In this document: in pieces, positions 25,322-37,803 of the stretch
How the letters are laid out: every line of letters starts with the position of its first letter
How positions within the stretch are numbered: position 1 is the stretch's first letter
Source of the DNA: Dyella mobilis
Lineage (GTDB): Bacteria; Pseudomonadota; Gammaproteobacteria; Xanthomonadales; Rhodanobacteraceae
Assembly: GCF_016904945.1 (NCBI RefSeq)
Contig: NZ_JADIKF010000039.1
Coordinates: 868,001 to 932,000, forward strand
Reading direction: 5' to 3'
Length of the DNA: 64,000 nucleotides
Notes under the pieces: model-generated
The model's input: the letters and a program-made list of their open reading frames with translations, nothing else
What the model was told of the DNA's origin: nothing
Databases searched by the model: none
Program-made: the position numbers and the translations under genes

Positions 25322-26827
25322 ATGAGCAAAGAACTTTTGCTGGTGGTAGACGCGGTTGCCAACGAAAAGGGCGTGCCGCGCGACGTGATCTTCCTGGCCA
25401 TGGAAGCCGCCTTGGCGTCTGCTGCCAAAAAGCGCTACCCCGAGGAGGATCCGGATATTCGCGTAGCCATCGACCGCAACTCGGGCGACTATGAAACGTT
25501 TCGCCGGTGGGAAGTCATTGCCGACGATGGCGAGATGGAGTCGCCGTTCCACCAGTTGCGCCTGATGGATGCCGTCGACGAGCGTGCCGATGCAGTCATA
25601 GGCGATTACATCGAGCAGCAGATCGAGAACGCCGAATTCGGCCGCATCGCCGCGCAGGCCGCCAAGCAGGTGATCGTGCAGCGCGTGCGCGAAGCTGAGC
25701 GCCAGCAGGTGGTGGACGCGTTCAAGGATCGCGTGGGCGAACTGGTCACCGGCATCGTCAAGCGCGTCGAGCGCGGCAACATCTACCTGGACCTCGGCGG
25801 CAATGCCGAAGCCTTCATCCCTCGCGACAAGACCATTCCGCGCGAATCGCACCGCGTCGGCGACCGCGTGCGCGGTTATCTGCAGGAAGTACGCTCCGAA
25901 GTGCGCGGCCCGCAGTTGTTCGTCTCCCGCGCAGCACCGGAGTTCATGATCGAGCTGTTCAAGCTCGAGGTGCCGGAAGTCGGCCAGGGGCTGGTGGAAA
26001 TCAAGGGTTGCGCGCGCGATCCGGGCGACCGCGCCAAGATCGCCGTGGTGGCCCACGATACGCGCACCGATCCCATCGGTGCCTGCATCGGCATGCGCGG
26101 CTCGCGCGTGCAGGCCGTGTCCAACGAGCTCAACGGCGAGCGCGTGGATATCATCCTGTGGCACGAAAATCAGGCTCAGTACGTCATTAACGCCATGGCG
26201 CCGGCCGAAGTGCAATCCATCATCATGGATGAAGACAAGCACTCGATGGACATCGCGGTGGCTGAGGACAAGCTCTCGCAGGCCATCGGCCGCGGCGGCC
26301 AGAACGTGCGCCTGGCCAGCAAACTCACCGGCTGGCAGCTCAACGTGATGACCCAGGACCAGGTGGCAGCCAAGAGCGAAGCCGAGCAGGAATCCGCTCG
26401 TCAGCTGTTCATGGACAAGCTGGAAGTGGACCAGGAAATCGCCAACATCCTCGTGCAGGAAGGCTTCTCCAGCGTCGAGGAAATCGCCTACGTGCCGAGC
26501 GCCGAACTGCTGGCGATCGAGGGTTTCGACGAAGACATCGTGGAAGAGCTCCGAGCCCGCGCCCGCGACTCGCTGCTCACCGAAGCGCTTGCCGTCGAAG
26601 AAAACATCGACGAGCACCAGCCCTCGCAGGAATTGCTCGAACTCCACGGCATGGATGAAGCCACGGCTTATGCGCTCGCCGAGCGCGGCGTGGTGACGAT
26701 CGACGATCTGGCCGATCTCGCGGTCGACGACTTGATCGATATCGAAGGCATGGACGAAGACCGTGCAGCCGCACTCATCATGGCCGCACGCGCGCCGATG
26801 ATTGCGAAGCTGGAGAAGGGCGGCTAA
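25322..26827 (+). CDS. nusA: Transcription termination/antitermination factor NusA
   Basis: RNA-polymerase-bound factor that modulates pausing, intrinsic and Rho termination, and rRNA antitermination. The 501 residues show the N-terminal RNAP-binding domain and an S1 domain (about 135-200, GIVKRVERGNIYLDLGG). Two KH domains follow, with GACIGMRGSRVQ and IGRGGQNVRLAS. Two acidic helix-hairpin repeats lie at the C-terminus (EGFSSVEEIAYVP and LHGMDEATAYALAERGV), as in E. coli. ATG 25322 has GGAG at proper distance; a GTG at 25313 is less likely. NusA commonly regulates its own operon, and the tandem terminators upstream would give it a target. Confidence 0.97.
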   Translation: MSKELLLVVDAVANEKGVPRDVIFLAMEAALASAAKKRYPEEDPDIRVAIDRNSGDYETFRRWEVIADDGEMESPFHQLRLMDAVDERADAVIGDYIEQQIENAEFGRIAAQAAKQVIVQRVREAERQQVVDAFKDRVGELVTGIVKRVERGNIYLDLGGNAEAFIPRDKTIPRESHRVGDRVRGYLQEVRSEVRGPQLFVSRAAPEFMIELFKLEVPEVGQGLVEIKGCARDPGDRAKIAVVAHDTRTDPIGACIGMRGSRVQAVSNELNGERVDIILWHENQAQYVINAMAPAEVQSIIMDEDKHSMDIAVAEDKLSQAIGRGGQNVRLASKLTGWQLNVMTQDQVAAKSEAEQESARQLFMDKLEVDQEIANILVQEGFSSVEEIAYVPSAELLAIEGFDEDIVEELRARARDSLLTEALAVEENIDEHQPSQELLELHGMDEATAYALAERGVVTIDDLADLAVDDLIDIEGMDEDRAAALIMAARAPMIAKLEKGG

Positions 26828-26952
26828 CCGCGGGCGGCCACGTCCTGGATGGGCGTGCCGAGGAGCCCTTTGGGTTTCCACCAAGGATGGCGATGACCGT
26901 GCAAAGCACTTTGTACGGACGATAAGCGCGGGAACGGCGGAGAAAGAACACG

Positions 26953-29805
26953 ATGTCGGATGTCACGATCAAACAACTAGCCCAGGTCCTGGGTATGCCG
27001 GTCGACAGGCTGCTCACGCAGCTTGGCGAAGCAGGCATGAAATTCTCCGATCCGGAGCAAGTCATCAGCAGCACCGAAAAGGTGAAGTTGCTCGGCTTCC
27101 TGCGTCGCACGCATGGCAAGTCTGACGTTGCTGTCGAAGCGGAAGATTCCTCGCCCCGGCAAATCACCCTGAAGCGGCGCAAGATCAGCGAGCTCAAGGT
27201 GGCCACGCCGGGCGGTCGCGGTGCACCCAGCGGCGCGAAGACGGTGAACGTGGAAGTGCGCGCCAAGCGCACCTACGTCAAGCGCAGCGTGATTGCCGAA
27301 GAAGCAAGCTCGGATGTTGAGCGCGAAGACGCGCTGCGCAAGCTGCAGGAATCCCAGCAGCAGCGCGAGCACGAAGAAACCGAACGCGTCGAGGCAGATC
27401 GCCGTAAGCAGGAGGAAGTGCTCCTGCGTGCGGAGGAAGAAGCTCGTCTCGAAGCCGAGGCCGAGCGCGCACGCCAGGAAGCCACCGCTGCTGCCGAGGC
27501 GGCAGCGCAGGCAGCTGCTGCTGCGGCAGAGGCGCACGAGCGCCGGCTTGCCGAAGAAGCTTCCGCCGGCGAAGCCGAAACTGCACACGCTGTACCTGCG
27601 CCGACGCCCGCACCCGCCCCTGTGGAGGCCGAGCCGAAGGTGGCGGAAGCCGAGCAGCAGGCACCGGCCGTGCAGCGCATCGACCAGCATTCGCTGGGCA
27701 TGATCCTTCCGCGTATTCACGAACCGCGCAAGCGCGAAAAGAAGCCGGTAGCGGCTCCCGCGCCTGCGCCCGCGCCGGCTCCTGCACCCGCGGCCGCGGG
27801 TGCAGCGAACGCCAGCGGCGGTGCGGATAATCGCGCTAAGCCCCGTCACGGCGTACGCGAACGTGATGACGTGCCAGGCGGCAAGCGATTTGCCGCGGGT
27901 GAATTGCACCTATCCGAGGCGGATCGCGCGCGTCGTTCCAACAAGCGCGGCAAGCCCGGCAAGGGTTCTGGGCGTGAAACGCCGCGTGGCGGCAGCCCTG
28001 CGGCCGCCACGGCTCACGGCTTCTCGCGCCCGACGGCTCCCGTCGTGCGCGAAGTGGTCATCGGCGATGCCAACGTCGTCGCCGAGCTGGCACAGAAGAT
28101 GGCAGTAAAAGGCTCCGAGGTGGTCAAGGCGCTGTTCAAGATGGGTGTCATGGCAACCATCAACCAGACCATCGACCACGACACCGCCGTGCTGGTGGTG
28201 GAAGAACTCGGCCACAAGCCGGTGGAAGCCAGCGACCAGGGCGCGGAAGCGGCACTGGCCGCGCACACGCAGAATGCCGAGCTGGAAGGCGAGCGCTCGC
28301 TGCGTCCGCCGGTGGTCACCATCATGGGTCACGTCGACCACGGCAAGACCTCTCTGCTCGACTACATCCGCCGCACCAAGGTGGCAGCGGGCGAAGCGGG
28401 CGGCATTACCCAGCACATCGGCGCGTATCACGTGGAAACGCCCAAGGGCGTGATCACCTTCCTCGATACGCCAGGCCACGCGGCATTCACTTCCATGCGT
28501 GCACGCGGCGCGCAATCCACCGACATCGTGGTGCTGGTGGTGGCCGCTGACGACGGCGTCATGCCGCAGACCAAGGAAGCCGTGCAGCACGCACGCGCTG
28601 CCAAGGTGCCGCTGATCGTTGCCGTCAACAAGATGGATAAGTCGGATGCCAATCCCGACAACGTGAAGCAGGGCCTCGGCAACCTCGAGGTGATCCCGGA
28701 AGAGTGGGGTGGCGACACGCCGTTCGTGCCGGTATCGGCCAAGACGGGCATGGGTATCGACAGCCTGCTCGATGCGATTTCGGTGCAGGCCGAAGTGATG
28801 GAGCTGACGGCGGTCAAGGACGGCCCCGCCTCGGGCGTGGTGATCGAATCCAGCCTCGACCGCGGTCGCGGCCCGGTGGCTACGGTGCTGGTGCAGCAGG
28901 GTACGTTGAAGCGCGGCGACTTCGTCGTGTGCGGTATCGAATACGGCCGCATGCGCGCACTGGTCGACGAAACCGGCAAAACGGTCCAGGAAGCCGGTCC
29001 GTCCATTCCCGTGCAGGTGCTCGGCTTGTCCGGCGTGCCCGAATCCGGCGATGACTTCGTGGTGGTGGCCGATGAGCGCCTGGCCCGTGAAGTGGCGGCC
29101 GAACGTCAGCTCAAGCGTCGCGAAACGCGCATGGTCAGCAAGGCCAACCGTCTGGAAGACATCATGGCGCAGATGGGCCAGGGTGCGGAGCAGCAGACGC
29201 TCAACATCCTGGTCAAGGCGGATGTGCAGGGTTCGGTACAGGCTTTGCGCGAATCGCTCAGCACGATCGGCAACGAGAACGTGAAGGTGAACGTGATCGC
29301 GTCCGGTGTCGGTGGCATCACCGAATCCGATGCCACGCTGGCCGCTGCATCCAAGGCGTTGATCATCGGCTTCAACGTTCGCGCAGATGCTTCGGCGCGC
29401 AAGGTGATCGACACGGCGGGTCTGGACGTGCGTTACTTTTCGATCATCTATGACGTGATCGATCAGGTGAAGCAGGCCGCTTCCGGTCTGCTTGGCGTAG
29501 AGGTGCGCGAAGAGATCATCGGTGTCGCACAGGTGCGCGACGTGTTCCGCAGCTCCAAGTTTGGCGCCGTGGCCGGTTGCATGGTGGTGGAAGGCGTGGT
29601 CAAGCGCAGCAAGCCGATCCGCGTGCTGCGTGACAACACGGTGATCTTCCAGGGCGAACTGGAGTCGCTGCGCCGCTTCAAGGACCTGGTCGACGAAGTG
29701 CGCAACGGCATGGAATGCGGTATCGCCGTGAAGCAATACAACGACGTAAAGGTCGGCGACCAGATCGAATGCTTCGAACGCATCGAAGTCGCCCGTACGC
29801 TGTAA
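26953..29805 (+). CDS. infB: Translation initiation factor IF-2
   Basis: GTPase that brings fMet-tRNA to the 30S subunit and promotes subunit joining. The chain is 950 residues. It has a short folded N-terminal domain ([12 protein letters not shown]), then a long low-complexity Glu/Ala/Arg and Ala/Pro-rich linker to about residue 320. IF2-N and the G domain follow, with GHVDHGKT from residue 459, DTPGHAAF and NKMDKSD, then domains II-IV with the fMet-binding C-terminus. The 125-bp gap after nusA has no obvious terminator. ATG 26953 follows an AGAAAGAA purine stretch. Internal shorter forms, as in E. coli, are possible but not predictable here. Confidence 0.97.
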   Translation: MSDVTIKQLAQVLGMPVDRLLTQLGEAGMKFSDPEQVISSTEKVKLLGFLRRTHGKSDVAVEAEDSSPRQITLKRRKISELKVATPGGRGAPSGAKTVNVEVRAKRTYVKRSVIAEEASSDVEREDALRKLQESQQQREHEETERVEADRRKQEEVLLRAEEEARLEAEAERARQEATAAAEAAAQAAAAAAEAHERRLAEEASAGEAETAHAVPAPTPAPAPVEAEPKVAEAEQQAPAVQRIDQHSLGMILPRIHEPRKREKKPVAAPAPAPAPAPAPAAAGAANASGGADNRAKPRHGVRERDDVPGGKRFAAGELHLSEADRARRSNKRGKPGKGSGRETPRGGSPAAATAHGFSRPTAPVVREVVIGDANVVAELAQKMAVKGSEVVKALFKMGVMATINQTIDHDTAVLVVEELGHKPVEASDQGAEAALAAHTQNAELEGERSLRPPVVTIMGHVDHGKTSLLDYIRRTKVAAGEAGGITQHIGAYHVETPKGVITFLDTPGHAAFTSMRARGAQSTDIVVLVVAADDGVMPQTKEAVQHARAAKVPLIVAVNKMDKSDANPDNVKQGLGNLEVIPEEWGGDTPFVPVSAKTGMGIDSLLDAISVQAEVMELTAVKDGPASGVVIESSLDRGRGPVATVLVQQGTLKRGDFVVCGIEYGRMRALVDETGKTVQEAGPSIPVQVLGLSGVPESGDDFVVVADERLAREVAAERQLKRRETRMVSKANRLEDIMAQMGQGAEQQTLNILVKADVQGSVQALRESLSTIGNENVKVNVIASGVGGITESDATLAAASKALIIGFNVRADASARKVIDTAGLDVRYFSIIYDVIDQVKQAASGLLGVEVREEIIGVAQVRDVFRSSKFGAVAGCMVVEGVVKRSKPIRVLRDNTVIFQGELESLRRFKDLVDEVRNGMECGIAVKQYNDVKVGDQIECFERIEVARTL

Positions 29806-29845
29806 TCGAAGGAACGGCGGCGAGAGCTCCCGTTCCGTTGATCCG

Positions 29846-29872
29846 AAGCCCGGGCACGCGCCCGGGCTTTTT
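29846..29872 (+). terminator. Strong intrinsic terminator between infB and rbfA
   Basis: 10-bp stem AAGCCCGGGC/GCCCGGGCTT with an ACGC loop and a T-run that begins within the stem. It lies inside an otherwise continuous operon, so it should lower rbfA-truB expression relative to infB unless NusA or another factor allows read-through. Confidence 0.8.
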
Positions 29873-29949
29873 CACTTGTCGTAACCTAGCGGAGCGGCAC
29901 ACGTGCCGTCCGCTGCCAGCTCCCCGTTTTCAGGGGTAAGGAGTCATCC

Positions 29950-30324
29950 ATGCCATCACGCGACTTCAAACGCACAGACCGCGTTGGCGCCGAGTTGCGC
30001 CGCGAGATCGGTACCCTGGTGCATGCCGCCGTGCGCGACCACGGCCTGCCATCTTGCAGCGTGTCGGATGTGGAGGTGACGCGCGACCTGGACTGGGCCA
30101 CCGTCTGGGTGACGGCGTTGTTGCCTGAGCAATCGAAGGAGGCTGTCAAGGCGCTCAATGAGCTGGCGGGCGAATTTCGCCGCGCCCTGTCTCGCCAGAT
30201 GCGTCTGCGCCGCGTGCCTGAGTTGCGCTTCAAATACGACGACTCGGTCGACAAGGGCGAGCGAATCGAACACCTGCTGCGCCAGGATGCGGCTCATCCG
30301 GAGACGGACGAGGGCGAAGGCTGA
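29950..30324 (+). CDS. rbfA: Ribosome-binding factor A
   Basis: Small KH-fold protein that binds the 30S subunit and helps 16S 5'-end maturation, important in the cold. The 124 residues match the family: FKRTDRVGAELRREIGTLV at the start, the VTRDLDWATVWVT strand and LRFKYDDSVDKGERIEHLL near the end. ATG 29950 has TAAGGAGT at the right distance. It lies after a strong terminator and 27 bp before truB. Confidence 0.96.
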   Translation: MPSRDFKRTDRVGAELRREIGTLVHAAVRDHGLPSCSVSDVEVTRDLDWATVWVTALLPEQSKEAVKALNELAGEFRRALSRQMRLRRVPELRFKYDDSVDKGERIEHLLRQDAAHPETDEGEG

Positions 30325-30351
30325 GTTCTCGCTGCTGCGCTTGCCATCACC

Positions 30352-31299
30352 ATGAGTCGTCGTCGAAAACGTCCGGGCGCGCGGAACCTGCACGGTATCC
30401 TGTTGCTCGATAAACCTTTGGGAATGAGTTCGAACAAGGCCCTGCAAATGGCCTTGGCGATCCTGCGCGCCGCCAAGGGAGGCCATACCGGTGCCCTGGA
30501 TCCGCTGGCCACCGGCTTGTTGCCCCTGTGCTTTGGCGAGGCCACCAAGATCGCTGGCGGCTTGCTCGGCTCACGCAAGGCGTATGTCGCGGAATGCCGG
30601 TTGGGTATCACGACGACGACGGCCGATCGCGAGGGCGAAATCGTGGACGAGCGTCCGGTTCCGGTCTTGAGCGAGGCGGCTATCGAGGCTGCGCTGGCCC
30701 CGCTGCGCGGACGAATCGTGCAGGTGCCGCCGGTGTACTCGGCGCTCAAACAGGACGGCGAGCCGCTTTACCTGAAGGCACGGCGAGGGGAGTCCGTTCA
30801 GGCTCCCCCGCGCGAAGTAGAGATCGACCGGCTGGAACTGGTCTCCCGCACCGCAGATACGCTGACCCTGCACGTCGAGTGCGGTTCCGGCACCTATATC
30901 CGCAGCCTGGCCGTCGACCTGGGGCAGAGCCTAGGCTGCGGCGCGCACCTGACCGCCTTGCGCCGCCTGTGGGTGGATCCTTTCCGGGAGCCGACCATGG
31001 TGAGCCTGGATCAGCTTCGCGAGGCCGCGGAGCAGGGGGAATCGGTGCTGGACCGTCTCGTACTGCCCGTTTCGGCCGGCCTGGCCGATCTGCCCTCGTT
31101 GCGGCTGGACGCGGCGGCGAGTCATGCCGTCTCACAGGGCCGTCAGATCGAGTGGCCCGGGGCAGCCCCTGGCGAGCGATCAACCGCCTTTGCCAGCGAC
31201 GGACGCCTGCTGGCCCTGGTCGATTGCGACGAGCAGGGGCGCGTGCGGATTCTGCGGGGGTTTAACATCCCGGCCCATGCCGCGGAAAGCCATTCCTAG
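30352..31299 (+). CDS. truB: tRNA pseudouridine(55) synthase
   Basis: Makes pseudouridine 55 in the T-loop of most tRNAs. The 315-residue chain has the catalytic Asp50 in GGHTGALDPLATGLLP. The LLLDKPLGMSSNKAL N-terminal motif, VPPVYSALKQDGEPLYLKAR and a small C-terminal PUA-like region complete the family layout. ATG 30352 is 27 bp after rbfA. A separate promoter for rpsO follows. Confidence 0.96.
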   Translation: MSRRRKRPGARNLHGILLLDKPLGMSSNKALQMALAILRAAKGGHTGALDPLATGLLPLCFGEATKIAGGLLGSRKAYVAECRLGITTTTADREGEIVDERPVPVLSEAAIEAALAPLRGRIVQVPPVYSALKQDGEPLYLKARRGESVQAPPREVEIDRLELVSRTADTLTLHVECGSGTYIRSLAVDLGQSLGCGAHLTALRRLWVDPFREPTMVSLDQLREAAEQGESVLDRLVLPVSAGLADLPSLRLDAAASHAVSQGRQIEWPGAAPGERSTAFASDGRLLALVDCDEQGRVRILRGFNIPAHAAESHS

Positions 31300-31306
31300 C
31301 ATGGTC

Positions 31307-31336
31307 TTGTTGCCGCCTGCCCAGGCTAGCTACAAT
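31307..31336 (+). promoter_or_regulatory. Probable rpsO promoter
   Basis: TACAAT (31331-31336) preceded by TTGTTG (31307-31312) at 18 bp. A separate rpsO promoter downstream of truB is the arrangement known from E. coli. Confidence 0.4.
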
Positions 31337-31370
31337 ATCCCTCTTGATTCAGTACCTTCGTTCAACCTGT

Positions 31371-31416
31371 CGGAGCTTGCGCAACGTCATCGGGAGGTGA
31401 CGTTGCGCAAGTTCCG
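31371..31416 (+). promoter_or_regulatory. Long hairpin in the rpsO leader
   Basis: A 19-bp stem: 14 perfect pairs CTTGCGCAACGTCA/TGACGTTGCGCAAG (31376-31411) extended by one G-U and four more pairs. The 8-base loop is TCGGGAGG. It lies 28 bp before the rpsO ATG. E. coli S15 represses its own mRNA through a leader structure, so an S15 or RNase III target is plausible; the sequence itself shows only the duplex. Confidence 0.7.
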
Positions 31417-31443
31417 CACCCGTTTTTATAGGAAGAGATAAAC

Positions 31444-31713
31444 ATGTCCCTCACCGCAGAACAGTCCGGCAAGATCATTGCTGACTTCGGCCGCAAGCCG
31501 AACGATACCGGTTCGCCGGAAGTGCAGGTCGCCCTGCTTTCCGCCCGCATCGAACATCTCACCGGTCACTTCAAGACCCACAAGCAGGATCACCACTCGC
31601 GTCGCGGCCTGCTCAAGCTGGTCAACCAGCGCAAGAGCCTGCTCGGCTACCTGAAGAAAAACGACCTGGCTCGCTATCAGAGCCTGATCGAGCGCCTCGG
31701 CCTGCGTCGTTGA
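31444..31713 (+). CDS. rpsO: 30S ribosomal protein S15
   Basis: Primary 16S rRNA-binding protein of the small-subunit platform, also at bridge B4. The protein has 89 residues, the standard size. The conserved rRNA-contacting stretches [21 protein letters not shown] and [21 protein letters not shown] are both present. ATG 31444 follows AGGAAGAG. It is followed at 78 bp by pnp, the classic rpsO-pnp pair. Confidence 0.98.
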   Translation: MSLTAEQSGKIIADFGRKPNDTGSPEVQVALLSARIEHLTGHFKTHKQDHHSRRGLLKLVNQRKSLLGYLKKNDLARYQSLIERLGLRR

Positions 31714-31791
31714 TTTTTTGCGCTCATCCGTGATCGCGAAAGTCAACAAGCGGCCATCCACGGCAGCACTTTTAAATTCAGGACAATCCAA

Positions 31792-33897
<2,106 letters not shown>

Positions 33898-33922
33898 GTC
33901 TTTCGCTGACAAGCCGATCATC

Positions 33923-33960
33923 GAAAACGCTCGACTCTTGTAGTCGGGCGTTTTCATTTT
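33923..33960 (+). terminator. Intrinsic terminator after pnp
   Basis: GAAAACGC/GCGTTTTC, 8 bp, extended inward by a six-pair TCGACT/AGTCGG stem and a CTTGT loop, then ATTTT. It closes the rimP-to-pnp block. Confidence 0.75.
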
Positions 33961-34008
33961 CGCAATCTTGTATTTGGTAGGATGCTGGCTTCGTTCGAGG
34001 ATGCCGGC

Positions 34009-35064
34009 ATGTCGGATCAGGGTCATGATTTTCTGAAGGACTACCAGGCCTTTGCGCGCCAATCCTGGGATTCCTGGATGCGTTATCTGCAGCAATCGGG
34101 TGCTCCCGCTCCCTTCGGGATACCTCCTTCCGCCCCCAATGACGACCTGCTCACCCGCAGCCTCGCCAGCCTCAAGGCTTACGGGAGCTGGCTGCAGCAG
34201 GCCGCGGGAGCTGGGCCGGCCGGATTCGGGCCCATGATGGGAATGGGGAACTGGCAGCAGCCCGCGGCGATGCAGTCGTTCCTGGCCGCCTTTACGCCAC
34301 CTTTCGCTCAAACGGTCGCAGGCATCGACAGTGCGTCCGCTTTCGGCCTGGACCATCAGTGGCAATCCTGGCTGCAGGCCATGCAGCGAGCCGGCATGAG
34401 CGGCGTCAATGGCATGAACGCAGCCGGGGCCATGCAAGGGCTGCCGGCGTTCGGCCTCACGCGCGAAATGCAGTTGGACCAGCAGGCGCTTGCCGCGGCA
34501 ATCAACGACTACGTGCAAATCAACGCGCGCTATCACGCCTTGTTGCAGCAAGTGAGCACGCGCGGCATTGCGCGCCTGCAGGAAATGCTCGGCCAGCGCA
34601 CGGAGCCGGGAAAACAACTCGACTCCATGAAGGCGCTGTACGACCTGTGGGTCGATGCCATGGAAGAGGCGTACTCGGAACTGGCCTTGTCCGACGAGTA
34701 TCGCGACGTCTTCGGTGCCATGGTCAATGCACAGATGCAGGTGCGCAAGCTGCAGCAGCAACAGACCGAAAAAATGTGCCGCGAGCTAGGCATTCCCACT
34801 CGCAGCGAAGTGCATAGCCTCGGCCAGCGCGTGCAGCAACTGCGTCGCGATCTGCAGGCAAGCAAGCAGCGGGAATTCCACGCGGGTTCGAACGAAGTCG
34901 GCGCACTGCAGGCGGAAATCGCCGAGCTCAAGCGTGAGCTGGCGGCCAGCAAAGCCGCCGCCAAAGTCAGGCCGATTGCCGGCAAGCCGGAAGAAGGCAA
35001 TGGCAAGTCCGCAGCGGTATCACGCACCAAAACAGCACGTTCCGCCTCGAGCAAGCGCAAGTAA
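34009..35064 (+). CDS. phaE: Class III poly(hydroxyalkanoate) synthase subunit PhaE
   Basis: The non-catalytic partner of a class III PHA synthase; it forms a complex with PhaC and is needed for polymerisation at the granule surface. The 351-residue protein is Gln/Ala-rich, with a Gly/Met/Pro-rich stretch near residues 70-85. A helical conserved core (QINARYHALLQQVSTRGI) precedes a coiled-coil C-terminus. The ATG at 34009 is chosen because GAGGA lies seven bases ahead; a GTAGG abuts the alternative ATG at 33982 too closely. phaC follows nine bases later. No phaA, phaB or phasin gene is nearby. Confidence 0.88.
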   Translation: MSDQGHDFLKDYQAFARQSWDSWMRYLQQSGAPAPFGIPPSAPNDDLLTRSLASLKAYGSWLQQAAGAGPAGFGPMMGMGNWQQPAAMQSFLAAFTPPFAQTVAGIDSASAFGLDHQWQSWLQAMQRAGMSGVNGMNAAGAMQGLPAFGLTREMQLDQQALAAAINDYVQINARYHALLQQVSTRGIARLQEMLGQRTEPGKQLDSMKALYDLWVDAMEEAYSELALSDEYRDVFGAMVNAQMQVRKLQQQQTEKMCRELGIPTRSEVHSLGQRVQQLRRDLQASKQREFHAGSNEVGALQAEIAELKRELAASKAAAKVRPIAGKPEEGNGKSAAVSRTKTARSASSKRK

Positions 35065-35073
35065 GGATCGCCC

Positions 35074-36141
35074 ATGCAAACTCCGTTGCACATCGACCCG
35101 CAGCAGGCTTTCAACGAAATGGCCGCGCTCCAGCGCAAGCTGGCTGCCGGCATGCAGAACCTGCGCGGCCTGGGCGAACAGGAATACGCCAATACGCCGC
35201 GCGAAGAAGTCTATCGCGAAGACAAGCTCACTCTGTGGCACATCAAGGGCAGCGACCGGCCTACCGCAAAGGTGCCGACGCTCATCGTCTACGCGCTCGT
35301 CAACACCGTCTGGATGACCGACCTGCAGGATGACCGCTCGCTGGTGCGCAATCTGCTGGCGCAGGGCGAAGACGTCTACCTGATCGATTGGGGTTATCCG
35401 GACGGCGCGGACCGCTGGCTGACGCTGGACGATTATCTCAACGGATACTTGGATCGCTGCGTCGACATCATTCGCCAACGCCATGGTCTGGAAGCTATCA
35501 ACCTACTCGGCATCTGCCAGGGCGGCACATTCTCGCTGTGCTACACCGCGATGCACCCGGAAAAGGTGAAGAACCTCATCACCATGGTGACGCCGGTGGA
35601 TTTTCGCACCCCCGACAACATGCTTTCGCACTGGGTGCAAAGCATGGACGTGGATCTGTTCGTCGACGCCATGGGCAATATCCCGGCAGAGCTGATGAAT
35701 TGGGTGTATCTGATGCTCAAGCCGCTGCGCTTGAATCAGCAGAAATACATCAGCATGGTCGACATTCTCGACAATCCCGCCGAGTTGAAAAATTTCCTGC
35801 GCATGGAGCGCTGGATTTTCGACTCACCCGATCAGGCCGGCGAAGCGTTCCGCCAGTTCATCAAGGAATTCTTCCAGCAGAACAAGTTGATCAAGGGCGA
35901 TTTGCAGATCGGCAGGCAGCCGGTCGACCTGGGCATGATTTCCCAGCCCATTCTCAACATCTACGCCACGCAGGACCATCTGGTGCCGCCGGATGCTTCC
36001 CGGCCACTGGGGCGCCACGTCAGCACCACCGATTACACGGAGCTTGCTTTCAAGGGAGGACACATCGGTATCTATGTGTCCAGTCGAGCTCAGCGCGAAG
36101 TGGCGCCGGCCATTCATCAGTGGCTGCGCGATCGCACCTGA
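35074..36141 (+). CDS. phaC: Class III poly(R)-hydroxyalkanoate synthase subunit PhaC
   Basis: Polymerises (R)-3-hydroxyacyl-CoA, usually short-chain, into storage polyester. The 355-residue length is that of class III enzymes (class I and II are about 560). The alpha/beta-hydrolase lipase box reads GICQGG with nucleophile Cys148; Asp301 (TQDHLVPP) and His330 (KGGHIG) complete the triad. These sit one residue off the well-studied Allochromatium enzyme (149/302/331). ATG 35074 follows AAGGATCG. It forms a two-gene operon with phaE. Confidence 0.95.
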   Translation: MQTPLHIDPQQAFNEMAALQRKLAAGMQNLRGLGEQEYANTPREEVYREDKLTLWHIKGSDRPTAKVPTLIVYALVNTVWMTDLQDDRSLVRNLLAQGEDVYLIDWGYPDGADRWLTLDDYLNGYLDRCVDIIRQRHGLEAINLLGICQGGTFSLCYTAMHPEKVKNLITMVTPVDFRTPDNMLSHWVQSMDVDLFVDAMGNIPAELMNWVYLMLKPLRLNQQKYISMVDILDNPAELKNFLRMERWIFDSPDQAGEAFRQFIKEFFQQNKLIKGDLQIGRQPVDLGMISQPILNIYATQDHLVPPDASRPLGRHVSTTDYTELAFKGGHIGIYVSSRAQREVAPAIHQWLRDRT

Positions 36142-36231
36142 AACGACACTCCCCAAACGGCACCGGCCGTAGCGGCGTAGGCTGGGTTAGCGCAGCCTGC
36201 CGCCTGCGGTCGGGCCTGATAGAATGGGGCG

Positions 36232-37256
<1,025 letters not shown>

Positions 37257-37260
<4 letters not shown>

Positions 37261-37667
37261 AATTGCGCCACGAAGTGATGCTGTTTGCCGTCGGCGGCGC
37301 CATCGGCTTCGTCGTCGATGCCGGCATCGTGCAGATGCTGGTCAGTTTCGTGCATTTCAATCCGTATGGGGGCCGGGTGATTTCGTTCCTCGCCGCGGCC
37401 ACGGTCACCTGGTGGTGGAATCGAAGCCAGACCTTTGCGGCCCGTCAAAGCAACCGGTCGCTGGTCACCGAATGGCTGCATTGGATGGCCTTGATGGGGG
37501 GCGGTGCGGCCATCAATTACGCGGCCTATGTGGCATGTCTCGTCGAGATTCCAAGCTGGCACAAGTGGCCCGTGCTGGCAGTTGCCGTGGGATCGTTTTT
37601 CGCGGCATTCGTCAATTTCGTAAGCGCCCGGACACTCCTTTTCAAGCGCGCCAAAACTCATTCATAA
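37257..37667 (+). CDS. GtrA-like membrane protein
   Basis: A 136-residue protein with four predicted membrane segments (about 6-30, 38-57, 72-95 and 100-126). It resembles the GtrA/DPMS family, in which members help flip polyprenyl-phosphate sugars for glycan decoration. The early [19 protein letters not shown] and the WWWNRSQTF motif are typical of GtrA. The start overlaps the mtnA stop (ATGA), so it is coupled to mtnA. No glycosyltransferase partner is adjacent, so the substrate is unknown. No clear terminator was seen before gyrA. Confidence 0.75.
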
Positions 37668-37713
37668 CTCTTTGATTGGGAAGGGTTATTTGGGCGCCCT
37701 CCAAGCCCTTTTG

Positions 37714-37722
37714 TGGTACACT
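37714..37722 (+). promoter_or_regulatory. Extended -10 element ahead of gyrA
   Basis: TGGTACACT, an extended -10 (TGn plus TACACT), without a good -35. It is about 80 bp upstream of gyrA and is the best promoter candidate for it. Confidence 0.4.
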
Positions 37723-37803
37723 CCGAAGCTACCGTCTGATCCTTGCCGACAAGCGCACCGCGCCTGTCGCGAGGCTCCTATTTGTTACCAGGGAAGCTGA
37801 TTG

